Positions 35,442-45,400 of a DNA stretch of 64,000 nt are shown here, piece by piece. Each line of letters starts with the position of its first letter. The stretch's first letter is position 1. The translations under genes were made by a program, and so were the position numbers. Location: the NCBI RefSeq assembly GCF_001189295.1, contig NZ_CP012159.1:9346501-9410500 (forward strand). Reading direction: 5' to 3'. The notes beneath the pieces are model-generated. The model searched no databases. It saw only the letters and a list, made by a program, of their open reading frames with translations, and had not been told where the DNA came from. This DNA is from Chondromyces crocatus. GTDB taxonomy: Bacteria; Myxococcota_A; Polyangia; Polyangiales; Polyangiaceae.

Positions 35442-38018
35442 TCAGCGAGGGCGGCGGCGCTTCACGCCCAGCAGGGCGAGGAGGCCGAGACCGAGCAGAG
35501 GCGCTGCGCTGCCAGCCGGGATCCCGCCCTGCATCGAGCAGCCCACGGAGATGGGTGGCACGTCGGTCAGCACGCGGCCGTAGAGCCGCTCCGCGCCGAG
35601 GGGGGCGTCCTTCCGGAAGCTCGAATAGGTGGCGAGGATGGTGGTCCCGGAGGCGGCCAGCGCCGGGGCGTGTTCGGGGTGAGCGTCGTTGGTGATGTTG
35701 AACGGCGTGACGTCGAGATCGCCGTCCAGCGCTGCGCCGAACAGATCGGAGCCGTTTGGCCCGCAGGCCTTCCAGGCGACCAGCGTGCGGTGGCCACTGT
35801 GCACGGCGCCCTGAGCATCCAGCTCCACGGCGTCGCAACCGGGGTGCTCCGCGACCACGACAGGCGGGGTGTCGACCAGGGTGCCGTCGGGCGTGATGCG
35901 GGTGGCGAGGAGGCGCGGCGCCAGGCCGGCACGATCGAGCCAGAAGGCGACGTGGTTCACGCCATCGAACGCGACGGTGGCTCCGACCGGTGCGCTGCCA
36001 GGCGGCGAGATGGGGAACCAGGCGCCGCCGTCGAGCGGGGTGCCGTCGAGCGCAAGGCGGGCGCCTTCCACGCCGGAGGGAAGCACGCGGACGACGAGGT
36101 GGGACGCGCCGTCCGAAGCCGAGGCGATCGGGAGGCTCGTGGCTTCGAGGTAGGGCGTCCAGTCGGGAGGCGTGAAGTCGAAGGTCATGTTCCCGGCCTG
36201 GTCGATGCGCGTCATCGCCAGCGCATCGGGGTCGACGACGAGCACTTCGCCGTCCCCAGAGATCATGCCCGGCGCGTGGTACGAGCCCGGCCACTGAAAC
36301 TCCATCTTCATGTTCAGGGGGGTGGCGTCGAGGGGAACACCTGCGCGGGAGAAGCGAGACGCGACGCGGTAGCACTCGTGGTACACCATGCTGCTCGTGC
36401 AGGTGAGCCAGCCGATCACGGCTTTCTCGCCGTCGAACGCGACCCGCGGGTGGGCATCCCACAGGGTCGGGAAAAAGAGGGGAGCGCTCGACACGAGGAT
36501 GCCCTGGGGGTCGAGCACCTGGGCGCTGGGAGAGACCCGCGCAGCGTAGATGTCGAGCGCGGTGCCGCTCTGGCCTGCGCGACCATCGGCCCAGGCGACG
36601 ATGAAGTTCTCGCCGTCGAACGCGACCGAGGGGTGGCGTTGTTCGGGCGCTCCGGTGACGAGCAAGGGTGCGCCGACGGGGCCACTCGGGCCGAGGAACA
36701 CGCCCGTCACGTCCTTGCGCGTCCACATGCCATACCCGTCGCGCTGGTCAGCCCAGACGACGAGCGGCTTCGGACCTCCCGAGGCGAGGGCGTTGTGGTA
36801 GCCGGGGATCGTCACCCGATCCGCGAGCTGGACGACGCCGCTCAGGGTGCCCTGAGGGGTGAGGCGGCCAGTGAAGATGCTCGTTGGCGCTGTATCGCCA
36901 TCGGCCTCCTGCCGCGACTCCCAGACGATGAGGGTGTCCTCCCCATCGAAGCCCACCGAGAGATCCTGGGGGGCGCCCAGGATGGAATCTCCTTGCCACA
37001 GGACGAGTGGCGAAGCGTCGACGAACTTCCCTTGAGAGGTGATGCGGCGCGCCTCGATGCTCGACGCCGTGATGGACGGAGGGAACGGGGGCGTTTCGTA
37101 GATGCCGTCCTTGCCCCAGATTGCGGTGCAGAGACCACCGGAGCAGCCAACGCCAACCTGGTAGAAGTAGAAGGGAGGATCGGGGTCGTCGTTGATCTCC
37201 GAGAGGGGAAACGGTGTGGCGTCGACGAAGTTGCCCTGGGGGTCGATGCGCCGTGCCGTGATCTGGTGCGCGTCACCCGCCACGAGGAGGGTGTTGACGC
37301 CATCGAAGGCGACCGCAGCGGCATAGCCGGTGGCGCTCGCGACGGGTCCAGCACCGAGAACGACGCCCTGGGGACTGACGCGGGCGTGGTACACGGGCCG
37401 CTCGACCCAGTTCGCGATGGTCGGCCAGGCGATGACGTAGTTCGCGCCGTCGAACGCCACGCTCGCGGGGTGATCGTGGTAAGCGCGGGCGCCGTCGATG
37501 GTCGTCTCGGAGAGCACGACGCCCGAGGCGCTGACGCGCGCGACCTCCACGCTGAGGTTGACCCAGTCGATGTCGCTCGAACCAGCCAGGGTGATGGAGC
37601 GGCCGTAGACGACGAGGAAGTCGGTGCCGTCGCTGGCAACAGTGGCATTCCTCGCATCCTCGATCAGCAGCTTGCCGGTCGGATCGGTGAGGGTCCCGTC
37701 GGCTTCGACCCGCGTGGCCCAGAGGTCGATGGTACCGCGGCGATTGTCTTGCCAGACGAGCAGGTAGTGATCGCCATTCCACGCGATGGCAGGCCGGTCC
37801 TGGAGACCCGCAGCCGGGCCGCTGCTCGGGGTCCCGAGTGCGAGTTCGGTGGAAACATGGATGGCTCCGGGAAAGTCGATGAGTCGCTGTTCATCGACAG
37901 CGACACTGGACGCTGTGGGGCGCTCTGCGCAGCCCCCGAGCGACAGCAGCGAGGTGACGAGGAGTGGCGCGGCCGTCCACCACGTGAGGCGCGCGTGTCT
38001 GAAGCGAGTTCTGAACAT
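35442..38018 (-). CDS. Array gene E: exported repeat protein, most diverged copy
   Basis: 858 residues from ATG 38018 (AGGAGATTCACTC before it). The N-terminus differs from the others (MFRTRFRHARLTWWTAAP), but the signal ends LLSLGGCAERP, the best lipobox of the five. It has the same repeat build: AIAWNGDHYLLVWQDNRR, VAFDGANYVIAW, VAFDGENFIVAWADGRAGQ. The tail is CSMQGG, a hydrophobic run (APLLGLGLLALLGV) and KRRRPR. It lies first in the array and diverges from the kinase-ATPase gene across a 277-bp region. Confidence 0.86.
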   Translation of the reverse strand: MFRTRFRHARLTWWTAAPLLVTSLLSLGGCAERPTASSVAVDEQRLIDFPGAIHVSTELALGTPSSGPAAGLQDRPAIAWNGDHYLLVWQDNRRGTIDLWATRVEADGTLTDPTGKLLIEDARNATVASDGTDFLVVYGRSITLAGSSDIDWVNLSVEVARVSASGVVLSETTIDGARAYHDHPASVAFDGANYVIAWPTIANWVERPVYHARVSPQGVVLGAGPVASATGYAAAVAFDGVNTLLVAGDAHQITARRIDPQGNFVDATPFPLSEINDDPDPPFYFYQVGVGCSGGLCTAIWGKDGIYETPPFPPSITASSIEARRITSQGKFVDASPLVLWQGDSILGAPQDLSVGFDGEDTLIVWESRQEADGDTAPTSIFTGRLTPQGTLSGVVQLADRVTIPGYHNALASGGPKPLVVWADQRDGYGMWTRKDVTGVFLGPSGPVGAPLLVTGAPEQRHPSVAFDGENFIVAWADGRAGQSGTALDIYAARVSPSAQVLDPQGILVSSAPLFFPTLWDAHPRVAFDGEKAVIGWLTCTSSMVYHECYRVASRFSRAGVPLDATPLNMKMEFQWPGSYHAPGMISGDGEVLVVDPDALAMTRIDQAGNMTFDFTPPDWTPYLEATSLPIASASDGASHLVVRVLPSGVEGARLALDGTPLDGGAWFPISPPGSAPVGATVAFDGVNHVAFWLDRAGLAPRLLATRITPDGTLVDTPPVVVAEHPGCDAVELDAQGAVHSGHRTLVAWKACGPNGSDLFGAALDGDLDVTPFNITNDAHPEHAPALAASGTTILATYSSFRKDAPLGAERLYGRVLTDVPPISVGCSMQGGIPAGSAAPLLGLGLLALLGVKRRRPR

Positions 38019-38191
38019 GAGTGAATCTCCTTGGAGGTCGTCGAAGAACCTTCCGCAATCACTGAAGTCGCGTCGCCCGAGCGATGCGGCACGGCCAACG
38101 CGCAGACCGGCGGGCCGTCTTTGCATTCGCTGCGCCACGCGCGGCAGGGGAGGAAAATGAAGGCTTCGGCGCACGATGCAGCCATGACGCT

Positions 38192-38217
38192 GTCAACCCT
38201 GCGTTGATACAGTGGAC
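38192..38217. promoter_or_regulatory. Array element between gene E and the kinase gene
   Basis: GTCAAC-CCTGC-GTTGAT then GTGGAC on the plus strand, 174 bp before gene E and 79 bp before the divergent kinase-ATPase start. One arm base differs. From its place it could serve either gene. Confidence 0.68.
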
Positions 38218-38295
38218 AGGGTCCTCCATCGATGCGCATGTCTGCACACAGGCTCGCCAGCGCACTCGATTTCTGGCGATACTCCGATCTGAATA

Positions 38296-40995
38296 ATGTG
38301 GGAGCGACAAGTCATCGCCGAGCGCTTCCAGGTCCAGCGGCTGGCTGGATCGGGAGGGATGGGGAGCGTCTATCGGGCTCTCGATCAGCACACGGGGACC
38401 CCCGTGGCGCTGAAGGTGCTGCGTCGCGGGAGGAGTGCGTCGGAGGACTCCGGCTCCGAGACGGGCACGGTGACCCTGACGGCAAGAGGGATCGGTGAGC
38501 CGGGCGGGCTCAAGGTGCGGCAAGCTGGAGAGGATCGAGAGGTCGCTCGGCTGGAGCGCGAGGCTCGGCTGCTGTCGCGGCTCCGGCATCCGCGCGTGGT
38601 CCGGTACATCGCAACCGGCGCGACCCCCGCAGGTGAGCCTTACCTGGTCATGGAGTGGCTGGACGGAGAGACGCTGACCGATCGTCTGAAGCGAGGCGCG
38701 CTGAACGTCGAGGAGACGCTCACCCTCGGTGTACGCGCGGCCGAAGCGCTGGGAGCCGTGCACCGGCTCGGCGTCGTCCACCGCGACGTGAAGCCGAGCA
38801 ATCTGTTCCTGCGCGGTGGCACGCTGGAGGGGTTGACGCTCATCGACTTCGGGATCGCGCGCCGGCAGTCGGCGTCGCCGACGCTGACGTCACCCGGCGC
38901 GGTGGTCGGCACGCTGGGGTATCTCTCGCCCGAACAGGCACAGGGTGACCCGGCGGTGGACGCGCGATCCGATGTGTTCTCGCTCGGTTGCGTGCTCTAC
39001 CGGTGCCTCGCTGGGCGGGCGCCCTTCCTGGAGGGGTCGCCTCTGTCCGTGCTGCTCCAGGTGGTGTCCGAGCCGCCTCCGCGGCTGCGCACGCTGCGGC
39101 CCGAGGTGCCGCCGGCGCTGGAATCGCTCATCGAGCGGATGCTGGCAAAGCCACGGGACAAACGCCCGCGTCACGGGAACGAGGTGGCCACCATGCTGAG
39201 GGCGCTGGAGCGACAGAGGCTCTCGTCCGCGAGCGGCAAGGGCGCCGGGGGATATCCGTGGCGACATCTCAGCGAGGCCGAGCGGCGCTTCGTGGGGCTG
39301 GTGCTCGCCCGGCCCAGGAGCGAGGGCACGGCGCTCGCAGCCCAGGCACGCACGGTGCGCGACGTCGCGGAGCGGCACCGAGGGCACCTGGAGGTGCTCG
39401 ACGACGGGTCGCTGATGGTGGTGATGGTCGACGGCAGCGCGGCGACGGATCTGGCCGCACAGGCAGCGCGCTGTGCGCTCTCGCTGCGGCCCCTGCTGGG
39501 CGGGACGGTCGCCGTGGTGGCGGGACGCGCGGAGCTGGACAAGGGGCTCCCGTCGGGTGCGCTGCGCGAGCGGGCGATGGATCTCCTGGCCGCAGGGGAG
39601 CGGGAGGACGGGATCGAACACGCTCAGGTGGACGAAGTGTCGGCGGTGGTGCGGGTGGACGAGGTGACGGCCGGGTTGCTCCGGGCACGCTTCGAGCTGG
39701 AGACCGTGGAGGGCGGCGCCGTGTTGCGGGGCGAGCGTCCCGCTGGCCGGGCGACACGCAGCACGGGGAAGCTCGTGGCCTGTGTGGGCCGAGAGCGGGA
39801 ACTCGCTCAGCTCGAGACCCTCTTCCTGCACGCCAGGGACGAGGCACGGGCCTGCGCCGCGCTGGTGACGGCCGCGCCCGGGACGGGCAAGTCCTGGTTG
39901 CTGCACGAGTTCCTGGTCCGGCTGCGCGGGCGCGGCGAGGCCATGGAGATCTGGGTCGGCCAGGGGAATCCCACGCGGGCGGGCGGAGCGTTCGGCCTGC
40001 TGGGGCACGCGCTGCGCTCGGCAGTGGGGCTGCGTGGGGGCGAGTCCATCGCGGAGCGCCGGCGCGAGGCGCGCGCCTGGGTCGGGCGTCATCTCGATCC
40101 TTCGGGGCCGCTCTGCCCCGACGAGCTGGTGGCGTCACTCGGAGAGCTGTTCGCCCTCCCTCCGCGGACGCGCGGAGAGGACGGCAACGGCACGGTCTTC
40201 CGCGATCCAGCGATGCTCCGGACACAGATGCGACGCGCGTGGATACACCTCGTGCGCACGGCATGCGCGGGGCGACCGCTGCTCCTGGTGCTGGAGGATC
40301 TGCACTGGGGGGATCTGCCCTCGATCCGGCTCGTGGATGCGATCCTCGACGAACTCCACGATCTGCCCCTGATGGTGCTCGCGCTCGCGCGGCCCGAGGT
40401 GGAGGAGGTGTTCCCGAAGCTCTGGGAGAAGCGACGCTTGCAGCACATCCGTCTCGATCCCTTGACACGGCGTGCCAGCGAGCGGCTCGCGCGGATGACG
40501 CTGGGAGATCGCGCCAGCGATAGGACGATCGCTGCGCTCGTCGAACGTGCGGACGGAAATGCCTTCTACCTCGACGAGCTGCTCCGGGCAGCGACCCGGG
40601 GGGCAGGCCGCGCGCTCCCGGAGTCGGTGCTGGCGATGATGCACACGCACCTCGAGCGGCTCGACAGCGGGGCCCGCCGCTTGCTGCGCGCCGCGAGCTT
40701 GTTCGGACAGACCTTCTGGCGCGGCGGCGTGGAGGCGCTGACGGATGGAGAGGACGCGGCGGCGGGCCTCGCCGAGCTCGCCGCGAAGGAGCTGGTGACG
40801 CCTCAGCAGGAAGGCCGGTTCCCCGGAGAAGTGGAGTACCGCTTCCGCGACACGCTGGTCCGCGAGGCGGCCTACGGCATGCTGAGCGACGAGGATCGCG
40901 CGCTCGGCCATCGGCTCGCAGCCGAGTGGCTGGAGCAAGCAGGGAGGCCGAGAGTTCGCTCCGGACGCAGCTCGGCGAACTTGCTTGATGGTTGA
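38296..40995 (+). CDS. Ser/Thr kinase fused to a signalling ATPase, apparently truncated
   Basis: 899 residues. The kinase domain (about 10-310) has a GxGxxG loop (AGSGGMGSV), K40, HRDVKPSNLF (D164) and DFG (184-186). It also carries an unusual insert of about 30 residues after the Lys strand. Residues about 325-470 look like a decayed class III cyclase fold (LEVLDDGSLMVVMVDGSAATDLAAQAARCAL). A STAND/AAA ATPase follows: Walker A PGTGKS (about 528-533) and Walker B LLLVLEDLHWGD. Relatives usually run on through a long TPR region to 1200-1400 residues. This one stops at AAEWLEQAGRPRVRSGRSSA. No clear ribosome site precedes the ATG. Confidence 0.88.
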   Translation: MWERQVIAERFQVQRLAGSGGMGSVYRALDQHTGTPVALKVLRRGRSASEDSGSETGTVTLTARGIGEPGGLKVRQAGEDREVARLEREARLLSRLRHPRVVRYIATGATPAGEPYLVMEWLDGETLTDRLKRGALNVEETLTLGVRAAEALGAVHRLGVVHRDVKPSNLFLRGGTLEGLTLIDFGIARRQSASPTLTSPGAVVGTLGYLSPEQAQGDPAVDARSDVFSLGCVLYRCLAGRAPFLEGSPLSVLLQVVSEPPPRLRTLRPEVPPALESLIERMLAKPRDKRPRHGNEVATMLRALERQRLSSASGKGAGGYPWRHLSEAERRFVGLVLARPRSEGTALAAQARTVRDVAERHRGHLEVLDDGSLMVVMVDGSAATDLAAQAARCALSLRPLLGGTVAVVAGRAELDKGLPSGALRERAMDLLAAGEREDGIEHAQVDEVSAVVRVDEVTAGLLRARFELETVEGGAVLRGERPAGRATRSTGKLVACVGRERELAQLETLFLHARDEARACAALVTAAPGTGKSWLLHEFLVRLRGRGEAMEIWVGQGNPTRAGGAFGLLGHALRSAVGLRGGESIAERRREARAWVGRHLDPSGPLCPDELVASLGELFALPPRTRGEDGNGTVFRDPAMLRTQMRRAWIHLVRTACAGRPLLLVLEDLHWGDLPSIRLVDAILDELHDLPLMVLALARPEVEEVFPKLWEKRRLQHIRLDPLTRRASERLARMTLGDRASDRTIAALVERADGNAFYLDELLRAATRGAGRALPESVLAMMHTHLERLDSGARRLLRAASLFGQTFWRGGVEALTDGEDAAAGLAELAAKELVTPQQEGRFPGEVEYRFRDTLVREAAYGMLSDEDRALGHRLAAEWLEQAGRPRVRSGRSSANLLDG

Positions 40996-41030
40996 CGGCC
41001 CTCCGGACGCACGTCGAAGATGAATGTGAC

Positions 41031-42362
41031 ATGCCCAACTCTCCCAACTCCCACCGGACGCTCACCGCGTCCCCCGAGGGAGCGCTGGAGGTACCGACGC
41101 TCGAGGTCGAGGTGACCCTGGAGGGTGGCGCGCGCGTCGCGGCGCCCCTGGGACTCACCCCGCTGGTGCTCGGATCCAGCCCCTCGTGCGACATGGTGCT
41201 CTCGGACGCTCGCGTCTCACGGAAGCACTGCGAAATTGCGCTCACCGAGCGCGGCGTGATGCTCAAGGATCTCGGCAGCAAGAACGGGACGCAGATCGGC
41301 GACGTGCGCGTGGTCGAGGCCCAGCTCGCGACGGGGCAAGTCGCCACCCTCGGCGGCTCCCTGCTGGTCGTCCGGGAGGCCGGAGCGCCTTCGATTCTGC
41401 CGCTCTCCACGTCGATCCGCTTCGGCGATGTGGTGGGCACGAGCATCCCGATGCGTGCCCTCTTCGCACGGCTGGAGCGCGCGGCCCCCACCTCGGAGAC
41501 CATCCTCTTGCTCGGCGAGTCGGGCACCGGAAAGGAGCTGCTCGCCCGCGGCATCCACGAAGCCAGCCCCCGCAAAAGCGGCCCGTTCGTGGTCTTCGAC
41601 TGCGGCGCGCTCTCGCCAGGTCTGGTCGAGGCGGAGCTGTTCGGGCACGCCAAGGGCGCGTTCACCGGCGCCCACGCCACGCGGGCGGGCCTGCTGGAGC
41701 AAGCAGAGGGGGGGACGCTGCTCCTCGACGAGATCGGGGAGCTGCCGCTGGATCTCCAGCCCAAGCTCCTGCGCGCGCTGGAGTCACGGCAGTTCCGGCG
41801 GCTCGGCAGCGGCGGCTACAAGTCGTTCGACGCGCGGGTGATCGCGGCGACCCACCGCGATCTCGCGCGACGGGTGGCCGACGGCTCGTTCCGCGAGGAC
41901 CTCTATTACCGGCTCGCCGTCGTCCAGGTGAACGTGCCGCCGCTCCGCGAGCGGAGGGAGGACATCCCCTTGCTCGTGGAGCGCTTCCTCGCTGGGCAGT
42001 CCCCCAGGAGGACGCTCGGGGAGCTCCCGCCCGGCGCGCTGGAGATGCTCCGCTCGCACCACTGGCCCGGCAACGTGCGCGAGCTACGGAACACGGTGGC
42101 GCGCCTGGTGCTCTTCCCCGATCTCGGCGAGCAGGCCATCCTGAGGGCGCCCGCTCGGGAAGGCGAGGCGCCGCACTCCCTCACCCGGCTGCCTCTGCGT
42201 GAAGCGCGCGAGCTGGTCGTCGAGCAGTTCGAGCGGACCTACCTCACCGAGCAGCTCCGGGAACACGGGGGCAACGTCGCGCAGGCCGCAGAGACCATGG
42301 GAGTCTCGCGCCAGCTCGTGTACAGGCTGATGGAACGCTTCGGGCTCCCGCGCGGGAATTGA
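41031..42362 (+). CDS. FHA-domain sigma-54-dependent transcriptional activator
   Basis: 443 residues. An FHA domain (about 42-112: LVLGSSPSCDMVLSDARVSRKHCEI, LKDLGSKNGT) would bind a phosphothreonine protein. The AAA+ domain has Walker A GESGTGKE (162-169), the sigma-54 contact loop GAFTGA (209-214), Walker B GGTLLLDEIG and WPGNVREL. A Fis-type helix-turn-helix ends the protein (GGNVAQAAETMGVSRQLVYRLMERFG). It drives sigma-54 promoters when its FHA domain senses phosphorylation. The kinase gene 35 bp upstream is the obvious candidate for its input. A TTG at 40992 is an alternative start. Confidence 0.94.
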   Translation: MPNSPNSHRTLTASPEGALEVPTLEVEVTLEGGARVAAPLGLTPLVLGSSPSCDMVLSDARVSRKHCEIALTERGVMLKDLGSKNGTQIGDVRVVEAQLATGQVATLGGSLLVVREAGAPSILPLSTSIRFGDVVGTSIPMRALFARLERAAPTSETILLLGESGTGKELLARGIHEASPRKSGPFVVFDCGALSPGLVEAELFGHAKGAFTGAHATRAGLLEQAEGGTLLLDEIGELPLDLQPKLLRALESRQFRRLGSGGYKSFDARVIAATHRDLARRVADGSFREDLYYRLAVVQVNVPPLRERREDIPLLVERFLAGQSPRRTLGELPPGALEMLRSHHWPGNVRELRNTVARLVLFPDLGEQAILRAPAREGEAPHSLTRLPLREARELVVEQFERTYLTEQLREHGGNVAQAAETMGVSRQLVYRLMERFGLPRGN

Positions 42363-42405
42363 GCCGAGGCCAGCCGCCACGGCGGACCTGGAGTATGGGT
42401 CACCC

Positions 42406-45400
42406 ATGACCAAGCGGTCCGTGGCCGTGACCCTCGCCGGAGTCTTCCTGGCCCTCCTGGTGGGGTTCCTCTGGTTCCGCGCGCAGCGTCCCGAGGTCGA
42501 TCCCGCCGCCTCTCCCTCGGAAGCGACCTCGGCGCCCTCCACCGCACGCCATCGACTCCGCACCCCACGCACCATGGCCCAAGGGAGCATCGCTGGGCGG
42601 GTCACCACGCCCTCGGGTGCGCCCATCCATGGGGCACACGTCTGCGCCCGCGTGGAGCGCGAGCCCTTGCACGCCATCGCCTCGATGCCGACCTGCGTCA
42701 CCACGTCGGAGGACGGCCAGTACCGCATCGCTCCCCTCTACCCCGCCCGCTGGTCGCTCTTCGCCTCGGCCGAGAAGCACCGGCCGCGCCGTTACATCCC
42801 CCCCGAGCCTGCGCCGGACCTGGAACACGGCATCGCACTCGGCCCGGGCGAGATGCGCACTGGCGTCGACATCGCGCTCCCCGAGGGCGGTGTCGCGCTG
42901 CGCGGCCAGGTGCGGGATGTCGGCGGCGGCGGCATCTCCGGCGCACTCGTCACCTGCACCGATGCCTTCGGGACAGGCACGAGCAGCATCGCGGCCACCC
43001 GCTCCGATGCCCAGGGAGCCTTCGTCGCCTGGGTCGATCCAGGGCCCTACATGGTCAAGGCGAGCGTCGACGGCTACGCCGACGCCTGGAACCACACCGA
43101 GGCGCCCGGCCCCCCGGTCGAGATCGTCATGATGCCTGCCGCCACGATCGCCGGCCAGGTCATCGACGCCGAGAGCGGTGCCCCCCTCACGGACGCCCTC
43201 GTCGACGCCGGGGCCGAGATGGGCATCGCGGCCGTCGAGCGCGTGTCGACCGACCAGGAGGGGCGCTTCCGCCTGTCGAGGCTCTCTCCCGGACGCTACA
43301 AGCCGTCGGCGCGTACCGACGGTCGGTACGGCCAGGTTCAGACCAGCATCCAGCTCGGGCTCGGCCAGAGCGTGAGCGACCTGGTCATCCAGGTGCACGC
43401 CGCCAGCAACCTGGCAGGGCGGGTCGTCATCCAGCCGGACAAGGAGCCCTGCTCACAAGGCTTCGTCACCCTGATCGGCCCCTCGCAGGAGACCCATCAA
43501 GGCCGCCTCGATGCCGAAGGATGGGTGCGCTTCGAGGGCATGCTCCCTGGAACGTACCGGCCCCTGCTGTCCTGCGAGGGCTTCGCAGGGATGAACGACC
43601 AGCCCACCTTCGAGCTGGGCGCAGAGAACCGCGACGATCTCGAGTGGACCTTGCAAGCCGGGCGAACGCTGAAGGGACGCGTCGTCGACGAAGAGGATCG
43701 ACCCGTGCGCGCTACGGTCCACGCCATGACCACCGCGCCGCTCACCGCCATGCCCCCGAGCGGCTTCGGGCAGACCGACGCGGAAGGTCGCTTCGTCTTC
43801 CGGGGGCTCATCCCCGGGAAGTACGAGGTCTCGGCCCAGGCCATCGCACAGGACATGCAGAAGCAGACGGAGGTCGATCTCGCCGACCGCGACGCCTCCG
43901 ACGTGACGCTGGTCCTCGCGGGCGGCAGCAGCATCATCGAGGGCATCATCGTCGACGAGCATCAGAAACCCGTGGTGAACGTCCAGATCGTGGCCGAGGA
44001 TCAGGCCTCCCACCGCAGCACGATGGCCCGCTCCGATCAGGATGGCAGCTTCGCCTTGAGGAACCTCAAGGCCGGCGAGTTCCGCGTCTACGCGACGAGA
44101 GAAGGCGCCATGCTCCGGACGCCACGTCCGAAGCTGGCTCAGTCGCCCACGCAGACGGCGAGCGCGACGTCCGAGCCCGATGGCCTCATGGCCGAGCGGG
44201 GCGTGACGGCACGGGTGAAGGGGGGAGAGACCACGCGGGTGCGGCTCGTCGTCGAGGCGCAGGACGGAGAGATCCATGGCCGCGTACTGAACGACGACGG
44301 CGAGCCCGTGACGGACGCCTTCATCCATGCGGAACGCGAGTCTGCCGGCGCGCCTTCGGGAGCGGCAGCAGCAGCGCTCCTGGGGCGCTGGTCATTCACG
44401 CCGGTCGTCACCGATCCCGAGGGCGAGTTCACGCTCGGCAACCTGAGCCCGGGCCGCTACACGCTGCACGCTTACCGCAAGGGAGGCGGCGACGCCTCCG
44501 TCGAGCACATCGACGTGGGCCAGACGGTCACTCTCACGATCCGCAAGACGGCCTCTCTCTCGGGCACCCTCACGGCGCAAGGCGGCTCGCCGCCCGCACA
44601 GTTCACGATCAGCGCGACCCTCGGCGGCTTGCCCGTCCGGACCGAGTCGTTCTTCCAGACGGGCGGAGCATGGTCGCTCGATGATCTGTCGGAGGGCGCG
44701 TACGACCTGCGCGCCACGGCGGACGAAGGAACGGCGTGGACGCAGGTCTCTCTGGCCTCGGGAGAAGAACGGAACGGCGTCCGCATCGTCCTCGCCCCGC
44801 GCACCACCGTGAAGGGTCGGCTCGTCGAGCTCGACAGCGGCGCCCCCATCGCGGGCGTCGCGCTCAGCCTCCACGCGAACGGCCCTGGCGCGATGGGAAT
44901 GGCGGCCATGGAGCCACAGCGCAGTGATGCATCGGGCCACTTCGAGATCACCAAGGTGGAAGCGGGCAAGGCCGTCATGATGGCCATGCCTCCCCCGGGT
45001 CCCACCCCGATCCACGACGCGATCTGGTTGCCGATCGAGGTCCAGGCCGGCACGGTCCTCGATCTGGGCCAGGTCGCCATGGCGAAGCGCAGGGTCATGC
45101 CGATGGCAGCTCCGGGAGACCTCGGCTACACCCTGCCCATCCCGGATCCCGGCGCGATGTTCTCGTCGCCCCCCCTCACGGTCGCCTCGGTCCGACCCGA
45201 CGGCCCTGCCGCCACGGCGGGGCTCGCCACAGGTGACGTCATCGCCACCGTCGACGGGCACGACGTCACCGGCAGGCGGAGCTACCTCTACCGCTCGCTG
45301 ACCACCGTCCCCGAAGGGACCACGGTGACCCTCGGTCTCGCCGGCGGTGGCCGTATCCAGGTCACTGCCGAGAAGTCGGGCTTCGCGATGCCCGGCCCTG

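Noticed and set aside
33792-38024. A 1410-codon open frame on the plus strand across genes D and E
   Set aside because: It runs exactly antisense to the array genes, crosses their spacer and promoter element, and has the skewed composition (many V, D, R, H, E repeats) of an antisense shadow in GC-rich DNA.
39269-41764. An 831-codon minus-strand open frame opposite the kinase-ATPase and activator
   Set aside because: It crosses the boundary of two well-supported genes and is low-complexity Arg/Pro/Ser sequence.
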